Shown here one piece after another: positions 10,262 through 18,944 of a stretch of 64,000 nucleotides of DNA; the first letter of the stretch is position 1; every line of letters starts with the position of its first letter. The stretch comes from Myxosarcina sp. GI1 (GTDB lineage Bacteria; Cyanobacteriota; Cyanobacteriia; Cyanobacteriales; Xenococcaceae). The position numbers were made by a program, and so were the translations under genes. The stretch covers positions 170,874 to 234,873 of the forward strand of contig NZ_JRFE01000016.1 in assembly GCF_000756305.1 (NCBI RefSeq), written 5' to 3'. Below the pieces are notes generated by a model, which saw only the letters and a program-made list of their open reading frames with translations, made no database searches and was not told where the DNA came from.

Positions 10262-10984
10262 ATGGCAGTTTCCCATCACCACAAACCAATCAATCGTTTA
10301 TTAGCTGCTCTAACTTCAGAAACATATCAAAAACTCGTTCCTTATTTGCAGTCAGTAGAGCTACCCCAACATAAAATTCTCTATCACGCAGGGGAAAGTT
10401 ATGACTATGCCTACTTTCCCTCTCACGCAATTGTTTCTACCGTAGCAATTATGGAAAATGGTTCGACTACCGAGATTGGAGTCATTGGTAATGAAGGCAT
10501 GGTAGGACTGCCAATCATCCTTAATACTACTTATACTAACTCTACAGCTATAGTTCAGGTAGGCGGAACTGGTGTGAGAATTGCTGCTTATCGTCTGCAA
10601 GAAGAGATGGAACACAATAGAGAATTAAAGCAGGCGTTGATGTCCTACGTTCAGGCTCGAATCATTCAACTCGGACAAACTGCTGCCTGCAATCGCTACC
10701 ATACTATCGAACAGCGATTTGCTCGGTGGATGTTAATGGTGCGAGACAGCATCGGGAAAGACGAATTTAAGCTAACTCAAGAATTTATTTCTCAGATGTT
10801 GGGGGTACGCCGCGCGGGAGTAACAACAGTTGCCTCTAAATTTCAAGAGCAAGGCATTATTCATTATGTGCGCGGCTCGATAACTATTACCGATCCAGAA
10901 AAATTAAAAACTTCTGCTTGTGAATGCTATAAGTTAATTGCCAATGAGTTCGATCGCCTGTTGCGATCGCCTTACTATGAGTAA
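10262..10984 (+). CDS. Crp/Fnr-family transcription regulator (second of tandem pair)
   Basis: This 240-residue protein is a clear paralogue of the preceding one. It shares AxFPxxAIVSTVAIMENGSTTEIGVI-type sensor sequence, the GNEGMVG loop, the ACN-YHT-QR-ARW-L linker helix and the winged-helix core QEFISQMLGVRRAGVT. It also lacks the RSA cAMP cassette. The ATG at 10262 is preceded by another ATG four bases upstream in a different frame. The stop codon lies inside a 15-bp perfect hairpin (10962-10994). The 197-base gap to the first copy argues for separate promoters. The pair probably arose by tandem duplication followed by divergence. Confidence 0.85.
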   Translation: MAVSHHHKPINRLLAALTSETYQKLVPYLQSVELPQHKILYHAGESYDYAYFPSHAIVSTVAIMENGSTTEIGVIGNEGMVGLPIILNTTYTNSTAIVQVGGTGVRIAAYRLQEEMEHNRELKQALMSYVQARIIQLGQTAACNRYHTIEQRFARWMLMVRDSIGKDEFKLTQEFISQMLGVRRAGVTTVASKFQEQGIIHYVRGSITITDPEKLKTSACECYKLIANEFDRLLRSPYYE

Positions 10985-10994
10985 GGCGATCGCA
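10962..10994 (+). terminator. 15-bp perfect hairpin spanning a stop codon
   Basis: TGCGATCGCCTTACT (10962-10976) is followed by a three-base loop ATG and its exact complement (10980-10994). Each arm contains one HIP1 octamer. The TAA stop of the second Crp-type gene falls inside the right arm. The following bases are only weakly T-rich (TTTGCTATTT), so efficient intrinsic termination is uncertain, but the fold would protect the mRNA 3' end or terminate. Confidence 0.55.
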
Positions 10995-11104
10995 TTTGCT
11001 ATTTCCGCAAAATATATTAACATCACTTAATTTTCGGGCGATCTAATCAACTAAAATAATTAATACCAAATTTCAACAATGAAATAAAAAATAAAAAACT
11101 TTAA

Positions 11105-13177
11105 ATGGAAAGTTCATCTAGCCCGCTTTTGTCTTCAGAAGTGGAGCTACTGCTATTGTTGCTCATTGCCTGTTTGGGAGCAGTTACCCTTAAAAAATTC
11201 AAAATCCCTTATACAGTAGGATTGGTGGTAATTGGTTTGGGTTTGGGATTTCTCAGCCCTTTGGTTTTTGCAGCCGATCCTCTCGGCTCTCTAACTTTAT
11301 CTCCCGATATTATTCTATTTATTTTCATTCCACCGCTAATTTTTGAATCGTCGATCGCTCTAGATAATCAGCTTTTATTTAAAACCCTGACACCAGCATT
11401 AATGTTAGCAGGGTTAGGACTGTTAGTTTCAGCAGCCATCGTTGGTGGTTTGGTTGCCTGGCTGACACCTTTATCTTTTAGCGGAGCTTTAGTTTTTGGA
11501 GCTTTGATTTCCGCTACCGATCCAGTGGCAGTAATTGCCCTATTCAAAGAATTGGGCGTTCCCAAGCGTCTGACAATGCTGGTAGAAGGGGAAAGTATGC
11601 TCAATGATGCCACAGCAATCGTTCTTTTCGATCTAGTAATGTCGGCGATCGCTTCTGGTAAGGTAGGGGTATTAACAGTAGGAGAAGCCTCAGTTGATTT
11701 TTTAGTTGTGATGCTTGGCGGAATTTTGGTTGGTGTAGTTATTGCCGCCATCATTTTTGGTTATTCTATTACCCAAGCCAAACATAACGCCCTGATTCAA
11801 ACTACAGTAACTATTGTTATTGCCTACGCAGCATTCATTTTTGCCCAACGTTACCTCAAAGTATCGGGAGTAATTGCAGTCATGTCGGCAGGGTTGGTAG
11901 TAGGTTGGTATCTAACCCATCGACTAAAACCAGAAGTACGAATTTATTTGCAAGAGTTTTGGGACTATGGAGCTTTTATCGCCAACAGTTTGATTTTTTT
12001 ATTAGTAGGGCTGACAACCAGCAGTTTTATTACCAGACTCGGAACGGAAAGTTCGACTTTTTGGTTTTCTATTGGCTGGGCAATTATTGTCGTCCTTATT
12101 GCCCGTGCGGTAGCGGTTTTTGGTTTGACACCGCTTTCTAACCTGTTGCAAAGATCGGAGCCAATTAACTGGCGCTATCAACTAGTGACTTTTTGGGGAG
12201 GGCTACGGGGAGCAGTTGCTTTAGCCTTAGCACTAAGTCTCGATCGCGATTTTCCCAACCGCGATCTAATTATCGCCATGACTTTAGGGGTAGCCCTGTT
12301 TACGATCCTGATTGGCGGTACGACTACAGGAAAATTAATTAGCTGGCTCAAAATAGACGAACCGCCTATGTTAGAAAGATTGGGAAAAGCTCAGGCAACT
12401 ATTTTAGCCAAGCGCGAAGCTCTAAAATTACTGCAAAAGCTAGAATCGATGCGACTGTTTAATAATGAAATCATTACTGAAATAGAAAGGGATTATCAAC
12501 AGGTTCTAGATGAAGCAGAAACTACCGTTTCCAAGATTTGGGAAGAACTCAAACTAGATCCTGGAATGGCGCGTAAAATTCTTTGGTTACAGGTACTTAG
12601 AATCGAGCATCAAGCTCATATCGAATTATACGACCGAGGACTTTTGTTAGAAAATGCCATGCACAAATTAGAACTTATGGTTGATGCTAAAAGGGATAGT
12701 GTTTTAGACGGTCAAATTCCACCGCGAATGCCTGCTCTTTGGTCGTTAGAAACTCCTTTAGAAAAGTTAATTTTCAAACAGCTAAAGCATTTCTTTGGCA
12801 ACCGTAAGTTTTTCGGCAAACGTCACGGACAGCTAGCAGCAGTTCGTTATGAATATGATGCTGTAACTGCTTATGTAAGTCAAAAAATCGTCAAGCAAGT
12901 AAAACAATTGGTTGCTGCCCACGCAGTTGAAGAGGCAGTAGCACGAGACTGTATTTCGTTTTACCAGCAAGCAAGTAAAGGAGCATTTAGAAGAGTTGAG
13001 GCAATGGGGACGAGCCGAGAAGAATTGGCAAGCGCACTGCAAAAACAGGTAGCTACTCACGCCGCTCGCATTAGTGAAGGAGAAGTGATCGAGCAACTAG
13101 TTGCCGACGGCGTTATTCCCGAAAAAGCATTAGATCGCATTCAGGATTTAATCGAACGGGAAAATAGATATTTATAG
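11105..13177 (+). CDS. CPA1-family Na+/H+ antiporter with long cytosolic tail
   Basis: The 690-residue protein has about 12 hydrophobic helices in residues 8-410 and a charged, helical cytosolic tail from about 425 on. CPA1 signature motifs are present: ATDPVAVIALF and, after it, VEGESMLNDATA, where the Asn-Asp pair forms the ion site of NhaP/NHE-type exchangers. It would exchange Na+ (or K+) for protons at the plasma or thylakoid membrane, for salt and pH balance. The tail is helix-rich with many Glu/Lys/Gln and no CNMP domain I can identify. A second CPA1 antiporter (47345-48967) is in the same window. The 120-base upstream gap probably holds its own promoter. Confidence 0.9.
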   Translation: MESSSSPLLSSEVELLLLLLIACLGAVTLKKFKIPYTVGLVVIGLGLGFLSPLVFAADPLGSLTLSPDIILFIFIPPLIFESSIALDNQLLFKTLTPALMLAGLGLLVSAAIVGGLVAWLTPLSFSGALVFGALISATDPVAVIALFKELGVPKRLTMLVEGESMLNDATAIVLFDLVMSAIASGKVGVLTVGEASVDFLVVMLGGILVGVVIAAIIFGYSITQAKHNALIQTTVTIVIAYAAFIFAQRYLKVSGVIAVMSAGLVVGWYLTHRLKPEVRIYLQEFWDYGAFIANSLIFLLVGLTTSSFITRLGTESSTFWFSIGWAIIVVLIARAVAVFGLTPLSNLLQRSEPINWRYQLVTFWGGLRGAVALALALSLDRDFPNRDLIIAMTLGVALFTILIGGTTTGKLISWLKIDEPPMLERLGKAQATILAKREALKLLQKLESMRLFNNEIITEIERDYQQVLDEAETTVSKIWEELKLDPGMARKILWLQVLRIEHQAHIELYDRGLLLENAMHKLELMVDAKRDSVLDGQIPPRMPALWSLETPLEKLIFKQLKHFFGNRKFFGKRHGQLAAVRYEYDAVTAYVSQKIVKQVKQLVAAHAVEEAVARDCISFYQQASKGAFRRVEAMGTSREELASALQKQVATHAARISEGEVIEQLVADGVIPEKALDRIQDLIERENRYL

Positions 13178-13201
13178 AGCTATAAATTTTAAGCTAGCTC
13201 T
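13176..13201 (+). terminator. Inverted repeat at the antiporter 3' end
   Basis: AGAGCTA (13176-13182) and TAGCTCT (13195-13201) form a 7-bp stem with a 12-base AT-rich loop, overlapping the stop codon of the antiporter gene. It lacks a T-run. It belongs to a group of AGCT-rich intergenic inverted repeats seen elsewhere in the window. Confidence 0.35.
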
Positions 13202-13494
13202 TGAGAAAGATTTACTACTATTTACATCTATACAAAGTTATAAACGAATAAATATTGCGATCGCGCAATTTCTAAAATTTGATTTTTTTTGTCGCTGACA
13301 TTTAAACAAAAACTATTTTAAAAATCAAAAAAAAGTAACTATATACTCTAAAAAATTGAGCGATCGAATAACAATTAATAATATTTAATTGCTGCGGTCT
13401 GTTTTATCACTTTGGATAGAAAAAATATAAATTTATTTTGCTTAATATGAAGAAGAGTCAACTACTCAGTGACGAAATTATCTATCGTATCATC
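13178..13494. other. Intergenic region before the Hli gene
   Basis: This 317-base AT-rich gap holds the inverted repeat at its start, the HLR1-like element at 13211-13228 and long A/T runs near 13280-13340. In-frame codons reach back to 13438 but the ATG at 13495 is preferred. No RNA gene was recognised. Confidence 0.5.
13211..13228 (+). promoter_or_regulatory. HLR1-like (RpaB-type) site upstream of the Hli gene
   Basis: TTTACTAC, two bases, TTTACATC: two imperfect octamers with the 2-base spacing of the cyanobacterial high-light regulatory element (consensus KTTACAWW-NN-KTTACAWW). The first octamer matches 6 of 8 and the second 7 of 8. It lies about 270 bases upstream of the chosen Hli start, further than typical, so a long 5' leader would be implied. 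RpaB binding is an inference. Confidence 0.4.
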
Positions 13495-13701
13495 ATGACT
13501 AACCCAACTCCTAACACAACACCACACTATGCAGAACAATCAGAACGTAAATACGGCGAATTTGCCACCAAGTTTCAATTTGGTTCTAACCCCAGTGCAG
13601 AAATTTGGAACGGTAGACTGGCAATGATTGGTTTTCTTGCCGCTCTTGTCGTCGAGCTAGCTACAGGACAAGGCTTCTTTCATTGGCTAGGCATTGCATA
13701 A
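13495..13701 (+). CDS. hli: High-light-inducible protein (one-helix CAB-like)
   Basis: The ATG at 13495 gives 68 residues, the usual Hlip size; the frame is open further upstream (ATG at 13447) but that would add a non-conserved extension. The single transmembrane helix carries the chlorophyll-binding signature EIWNGRLAMIGF (about residues 36-47), as in LHC/Hlip proteins. The N-terminus is polar and Thr/Pro-rich. Hlips bind chlorophyll and carotenoid and protect or assist photosystem II and chlorophyll synthesis in thylakoids. A candidate HLR1 site lies upstream and a clear terminator follows, so it is probably monocistronic. Confidence 0.93.
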   Translation: MTNPTPNTTPHYAEQSERKYGEFATKFQFGSNPSAEIWNGRLAMIGFLAALVVELATGQGFFHWLGIA

Positions 13702-13744
13702 ATCGCCGATTGATTTTGCCAGACTAAAAAACTAAATAGATATT

Positions 13745-13785
13745 TAACCCAGGCAACGAAGTAAAAGTTTACCTGGGTTATTTTT
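13745..13785 (+). terminator. Rho-independent terminator of the Hli gene
   Basis: TAACCCAGG (13745-13753) pairs perfectly with CCTGGGTTA (13772-13780) around an 18-base loop and is followed directly by TTTTT. It lies 44 bases after the Hli stop codon. Confidence 0.8.
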
Positions 13786-13990
13786 GCGATTAATTACATA
13801 GCAGTTTAAGAAAATAAATCTATTAACTGTTACGTCACCTGTTGCCTGCTGCCTTTTACCTAAAAAAACCAATTAACTTAATCTAACTAACGTAATGCTA
13901 TATCTTCTGGCACAAGACAAAATAGATCCCTAGTAGCATTGCTTAAAATGAGAATAATTTTGATTTGTGTCTTTGCCCTAGAAAAAACTA

Positions 13991-16249
13991 ATGACTAGCA
14001 AACCTCCCTCTGGCAACTCGCGATCGCCAATTAGTAAAGCCATTACCAAAGCCGTACGCAATGTTCGAGCTAAAGTTAACTTTGAGGCGATCGAACTTCA
14101 GCCAGGAAAACGAGTACCAGAATTGAGAGTTAAAGATGCTAATGCTACCGAACCACAGGTCTATCAGCTAACGGGCGATCGCTATACTATCGGACGTAGT
14201 TCTCGCTGCGATATTAGCATTCGCAATGCTGTCGTCAGTCAAACTCATGTAACTTTAAAAAGAAACCAAAAACACCCCCGCGCTTTTATCGTCCAGGATG
14301 AAGCATCTACCAACGGCATCTATCGGGGCAAACACCGTTTTAAATCATTTTCACTCTATCATGGAGAAAGCTTTACATTAGGACCGCCAGAACTGGCTGC
14401 TGCCGTCGAGCTAAATTATTTTAATCCACCACCTCTATGGCTGTATGCAATTCGCTACGCACTCTACGGCACTAGCGGTATTTTGGGGTTATTAATTTTA
14501 TTATTAGGTATTGAATGGGCAAAAGTTCCCGTATATCCCCTACCTCAAGAATCGACACGACCCATAGTAGTTTATGCTCGCGATGGAGAAACTCCCATTA
14601 ATCCTATCGCTCAAAACACTCACCACGAACTAAAAAGACTATCTGACTTTTCTAAATATCTTCCCCAAGCGGTAATTGCTTCAGAAGATAGCCGCTACTT
14701 CTGGCATTTTGGTGTCGATCCCATAGGCATTACTAGAGCAGTTTTTGTCAATCTGCAATCTTCAGAAGTGCGTCAAGGAGCGAGTACCATTACCCAACAA
14801 TTAGCTCGTAGTTTATTCCCCGAAGTAGGCAGACAAACTACCGCAGGGCGTAAGTTAAGAGAAATGTGGGTGGCTTTAAAGCTAGAAACTCTCTATAGTA
14901 AAAACCAAATTCTTAAAACCTATCTCAATCGCGTCTATTTAGGTGTAGGTAACTATGGCTTTGAAGATGCGGCACAATTTTACTTTGAAAAATCTGCTGC
15001 CGATCTCAATCTTTCTGAAGCTGCTACCCTAGTAGCGGTGCTTCCCGCACCCAATCTTTACAACCCCATAAAAGACTATGAAACTGCGGTAGCTTTGCGG
15101 AATCGCATTATCGATCGCATGGTGGCAATGGGTATGGTTAGTGAAGAAGAAGGAGAGCGAGCCAGGCGATCGCGCATCGAGGTCAGTCCCAAAGCTAGAG
15201 AAACTCTATCTAATACTATTGCACCCTATTTTTACAGCTATGTGTTTGACGAACTGCAAGCTTTATTGGGTTCGGAAGTAGCAAATGAAGGAAACTTTAT
15301 CGTTGAAACAGGTTTAGAACCAGAAATACAGCGAGAAGCAGAAGAAGCACTGCGCTATTCGGTAAATGAAGACGGTTCGCGTTTGGGCTTTTCTCAAGGT
15401 GCGGTAGTGACTCTCGACAGCGAAACGGGAGAAATAGTGGCTTTAGTCGGGGGAGTTGACTACAACCAAAGCCAGTTTAATCGGGTGGTACAGGCACAAA
15501 GACAGCCAGGTTCGACATTTAAAATTTTCACCTATGCTGCGGCACTAGAACAGGGAATAGATCCAGACAAAGAATATTCTTGCGCTCCCGTATTCTGGAA
15601 AGGACAGCGTTATCGAGGTTGCGAACGCAGTAGCGGCGACATCGATATGTATCGCGGTTTGGAACAGTCGGAAAATGCAGTAGCCATTAGAGTAGCTCAG
15701 GATGTAGGGTTAGAGCGAATTATCGATTTAGCAAAGCAGATGGGAATTGAATCTAACCTAACGGCTTCTCCTGGTTTGGTTATTGGCGAGAGTGAAACCA
15801 ACGTTTTAGAGATGACTGGAGCATATACGGCTCTTGCCGACAATGGGGTTTGGCATCGTCCCCATGCAATCAATCGTATTTTAGATGGTAGCGACTGTAA
15901 AGATCCGAGCGATCGCGATACCTGCCGTGAAATCTACTCTATAGGTGAAGACGAGCGATATTCTCGCGAAGTTATCGAAGAACGAACCGCAGATAGATTG
16001 ACTAGAATGCTGCGACGTGCGGTAAAAGACGGTACGGGTAAAGCCGCAAATATTGATAAAGGAGAGGCAGGAAAAACGGGAACTACAGATAACAGCGTCG
16101 ATCTTTGGTTTATCGGTTATTTACCCCGAAAAGACTTAGTAACGGGTGTTTGGCTCGGTAATGACGATAACTCCCCTACCAACGGCAGTAGTTACCAGGC
16201 TGCGGCTCTATGGGGTAGATATATGCAAGCGGTATTGGATAATTCTTAA
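13991..16249 (+). CDS. Class A penicillin-binding protein with N-terminal FHA domain
   Basis: The 752 residues comprise, in order: a basic N-terminus, a phosphothreonine-binding FHA domain at about 45-130 (YTIGRSSRCDI, STNGIYRG), a transmembrane helix at about 153-173, a GT51 glycosyltransferase (EDSRYFWHFGVD, GASTITQQLAR) and a transpeptidase. The transpeptidase has nucleophile Ser508 in PGSTFK, the SEN motif and KTG at 695-697. It polymerises and crosslinks peptidoglycan at the plasma membrane. The FHA domain, typical of cyanobacterial PBP1 homologues, suggests control by a Ser/Thr kinase; one is encoded at 20517 but no link is shown. All catalytic motifs seen are intact. Transcribed alone with a 200-base leader region after the Hli terminator. 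Confidence 0.93.
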   Translation: MTSKPPSGNSRSPISKAITKAVRNVRAKVNFEAIELQPGKRVPELRVKDANATEPQVYQLTGDRYTIGRSSRCDISIRNAVVSQTHVTLKRNQKHPRAFIVQDEASTNGIYRGKHRFKSFSLYHGESFTLGPPELAAAVELNYFNPPPLWLYAIRYALYGTSGILGLLILLLGIEWAKVPVYPLPQESTRPIVVYARDGETPINPIAQNTHHELKRLSDFSKYLPQAVIASEDSRYFWHFGVDPIGITRAVFVNLQSSEVRQGASTITQQLARSLFPEVGRQTTAGRKLREMWVALKLETLYSKNQILKTYLNRVYLGVGNYGFEDAAQFYFEKSAADLNLSEAATLVAVLPAPNLYNPIKDYETAVALRNRIIDRMVAMGMVSEEEGERARRSRIEVSPKARETLSNTIAPYFYSYVFDELQALLGSEVANEGNFIVETGLEPEIQREAEEALRYSVNEDGSRLGFSQGAVVTLDSETGEIVALVGGVDYNQSQFNRVVQAQRQPGSTFKIFTYAAALEQGIDPDKEYSCAPVFWKGQRYRGCERSSGDIDMYRGLEQSENAVAIRVAQDVGLERIIDLAKQMGIESNLTASPGLVIGESETNVLEMTGAYTALADNGVWHRPHAINRILDGSDCKDPSDRDTCREIYSIGEDERYSREVIEERTADRLTRMLRRAVKDGTGKAANIDKGEAGKTGTTDNSVDLWFIGYLPRKDLVTGVWLGNDDNSPTNGSSYQAAALWGRYMQAVLDNS

Positions 16250-16279
16250 TTTAATGGTTGTTAGGTTGTATTTTGCTTA

Positions 16280-16295
16280 ACTGGCAATCGCCAGT
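16280..16295 (+). terminator. Small hairpin after the PBP gene
   Basis: ACTGGC, loop AATC, GCCAGT, located 31 bases after the PBP stop. The stem is only 6 bp and the following sequence (ATTATATTAG) has no T-run, so it is a weak terminator candidate. Confidence 0.3.
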
Positions 16296-16348
16296 ATTAT
16301 ATTAGTACTTTTATACTAGCTAATTGATAACAAATAGAATTATCTAAA

Positions 16349-18139
16349 ATGAACGATCGGCTTTCTTCAGAACAGATAGCTTTAACACAGCATTACAGAG
16401 AAAAATAGACAAAAATAGCTCTCTGTACCGAACGTATAGACTCACAACAGGCGATCGCTGCTATTAAAGCCGCATACTCTGTTAATGGTTTTAAAGAACC
16501 AGAAATCTACATCTGCGAGAGTCCCTACAAAGGAATACAGAAACTAGTCGAACTCGAACAAAGAATTGGAGACTTAGGAGAACGCTTAAATCAAGAGATT
16601 CAGCATCATAATCGTTGGTTTTTTACTAACAATAAGAATGGCTCTCGAACTTTGCAGATTCAACTTCATGAGCATTTCAGTGAACCCTTGAGATATCTTG
16701 GCGAGCTATACCGTTTGATAGAACAAAAGCTTACAAAAAATTTATATTCTACAGAAGAGGAAGAAAACCCAGAACTTCAAGCTTTATCAGAGCGTCTCAC
16801 TACTATGTTTAACGATCCTTCAGTAGATGACGAGCAGAAGCTCACAGAAGGACGGCAAGCTATGGCGTATATAGAAAACATATCTAGAGGAATAATAAGA
16901 CCTCAGCTATTTTACAATAGTATTACTACGAGCAGTCTAGCCGCAGATTATTGTCAGTGGGATTTTTGTTTTTCGGTACTGAAATTGCCTCATCGCCAAG
17001 AAGAATGGGAAACATCTAAAGCTCTACTCAAAACTTGTGGTTGGATTTTTCCTTTTAAAAAAGTTTGCGTAATTTGCGATCGCCCTACCAAAATTTCTTT
17101 AGATGAAAAAAGACAACTACACGCCTCTGGAGAACCCGCCATAGAATTTTCAGACGGTTATTGTGTTTATGCCTATCGGGGAGCTTTGCAGACTGAACCG
17201 CTAAACCCCAAACTAGAGTTGGCTGAAAAATATCAACAAGAAACAAATCCTCGCCTCAGACAAGCGATCGTTGAGAGTTATTCCGTCGAAAACTTAGATG
17301 TGGACTGGCTGTTTATGGAGAGCGATTTTCAAGTTCGAGAAATTCTATTTCAAAAACTAGGTTCAGAGCGAATTATAGCCTCTCTACAGGATTCCGATCC
17401 CTTTGGTTTGCTACCACAAGCCTTAACAGAAGATGCAGGTTCGTTGTTATGGGTAGCTTTTGCCTTGCTGCAAAATCAAGAAGAACCCCGTATTGCTAAA
17501 TTCATTCGCGATTCTTCATCCCCAACCATCAACTTAAAACAGTTGAGAGCTTCTCTGATGAGAGATTCATTAGAAACGATTGTAGCTTGGCTCGAACAAT
17601 ATGCTCCTAACTTCGTTGATGATTTTTTACCTGGTTTAGATGAAGAAGAAATTTCTAGGCGACTCGAACAGCTTCCTTTTAAAGTCCCAAGAGAAGTCTG
17701 TGAACTATATCAATGGCGCAATGGTATAAGTTCCGAACGAATGCTTTTTGTTTATCACGATTTTTTAGAACTAGAGCGTGCCATAGAGCAATCAGAAATG
17801 TTATCCAAGTCTATACCAGAACGCGAACGAGACAACGAGCCTGCTTATCTTTTCCTATTGTTTGAGTTTGAGAGCGAATATTTTGCGGTAGCTGGTGGAG
17901 ACAAGGTTGTAGAGACTGCCCCTGTTTACCACATTAGCGATATTTTTGAAGTAACACTTGTCTTTAACAGCATAACTACAATGATGCTAGCTTTAGCGGA
18001 GAGCTACGAATGTGGATACTATCGAGCAGAAAATCTAGATGAGTTTGGTTCTGTTGATGTCGATTTTAAGCAATTAGCAAGAATTAGACATAAGTATAAT
18101 CCAGGGACAGTTGAGCCTATGTATCTTGAGGGAGAATAA
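16349..18139 (+). pseudogene. SMI1/KNR4-type (DUF6745-like) gene interrupted by an in-frame TAG
   Basis: One continuous frame runs from ATG 16349 to TAA 18137-18139 with a single TAG at codon 20 (16406-16408). The first 19 residues (MNDRLSSEQIALTQHYREK) and the stretch after the stop (TKIALCTERIDSQQAIAAIK) match, from memory, a cyanobacterial family reading REKW-xx-IALSTERID, so the stop sits where Trp is expected. The downstream frame has no ATG, GTG or TTG for about 80 codons, until TTG 16652. The long C-terminal part (about 495 residues) ends in an SMI1/KNR4-like domain (FKVPREVCELYQWRNGI). Such proteins act as immunity or scaffold modules in some bacteria. The remainder is free of frameshifts, so inactivation is recent, or the stop is read through, or a sequencing error exists. 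Confidence 0.75.
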
Positions 18140-18254
18140 CGAGCAACGATTGAATTATTTTGCATTAAAAGAAATTTTTATAGCTGTTGGAACTCATTCA
18201 TAAATAATATATATAAAAAGTATGATTATTTGTATAGAGATACAATAAACACCT

Positions 18255-18521
18255 ATGACTAATAATTCCTCAAAACAACGGATATCAATTACCGTAGATT
18301 CACAGTTGCTTGAAGAAATCGATCGCCTAACCAAAAATCGTTCTGCTGCTGTAGAAGCAGGTTTGCGGTTGTGGCATAAGCAGCAAATTGAGGAACAGTT
18401 AAGAAACTTCTATCAAAATCGTTCCCAGAAAGATATTGAGTTTGAACAAGAGTGGGCGCGATCGACTCAAGAGCAAGCGATCGCCGCTTGGGATGAATTT
18501 TCACAGAAACCTTCTGATTAG
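18255..18521 (+). CDS. Antitoxin, ribbon-helix-helix type
   Basis: The 88-residue protein begins with a short beta strand (QRISITVDSQLLEEIDRL) followed by two helices, as in CopG/MazE-type ribbon-helix-helix DNA-binding antitoxins. The C-terminal half (from about residue 48) is charged and helical (QQIEEQLRNFY, EFEQEWARST) and would bind the toxin. It is three bases upstream of the MazF-like gene, and the toxin ribosome-binding site (GGAA) overlaps its TAG stop. It should neutralise the toxin and repress the operon. Intact. Confidence 0.85.
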   Translation: MTNNSSKQRISITVDSQLLEEIDRLTKNRSAAVEAGLRLWHKQQIEEQLRNFYQNRSQKDIEFEQEWARSTQEQAIAAWDEFSQKPSD

Positions 18522-18524
18522 GAA

Positions 18525-18881
18525 ATGGTTAATAGTGCAAATTTTCCTCGCCAGCGTCAGGTTTATTTATCTAAGGCATTAAAACAATCTGGAGATACAA
18601 AGAAACGTCCTGTAGTAGTAGTGTCAATAGATATTCGCAATCAATATAGTTCAACTGTCTTAGTCGTTCCTTTTTCTAGCAATACTTCTGATGCAGCTAA
18701 TCCCAGTCGTGTCAAGATCGATCGTGGTGAAGGAGGGCTGAATGTAGATTCGGTGGCGATGTGTGATGTTATGACTACTATAGAGAAACGTTACCTAGAA
18801 AGCGATCCTTATGGAGAAATAACTTTGGAATCATTTGCACGTATTCAAAGAGCAATTCAAATAGCGATCGGCATTTTTTAA
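18525..18881 (+). CDS. MazF/PemK-family toxin endoribonuclease
   Basis: The 118-residue protein has the PemK/MazF core: KRPVVVVSIDIRN (beta strand after the first loop), STVLVVPFSS, and DSVAMCDVMTTIEKRYL followed by a C-terminal helix. The family cleaves mRNA at short motifs. The first loop (RQVYLSKALKQSG) is unusual for MazF, which normally opens with GDIYWVxLxP-type sequence; here the start of strand 1 is degenerate (FPRQRQVYLSKALKQ), so specificity or activity may be changed. It pairs with the antitoxin three bases upstream, an intact type II toxin-antitoxin module in a region with decayed genes. Confidence 0.82.
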   Translation: MVNSANFPRQRQVYLSKALKQSGDTKKRPVVVVSIDIRNQYSSTVLVVPFSSNTSDAANPSRVKIDRGEGGLNVDSVAMCDVMTTIEKRYLESDPYGEITLESFARIQRAIQIAIGIF

Positions 18882-18944
18882 TCAATATTATGTTACTGAG
18901 AATTAATGTTGAACTTAGCTAAGTTTAGCTAGGTAATTTGCAAA

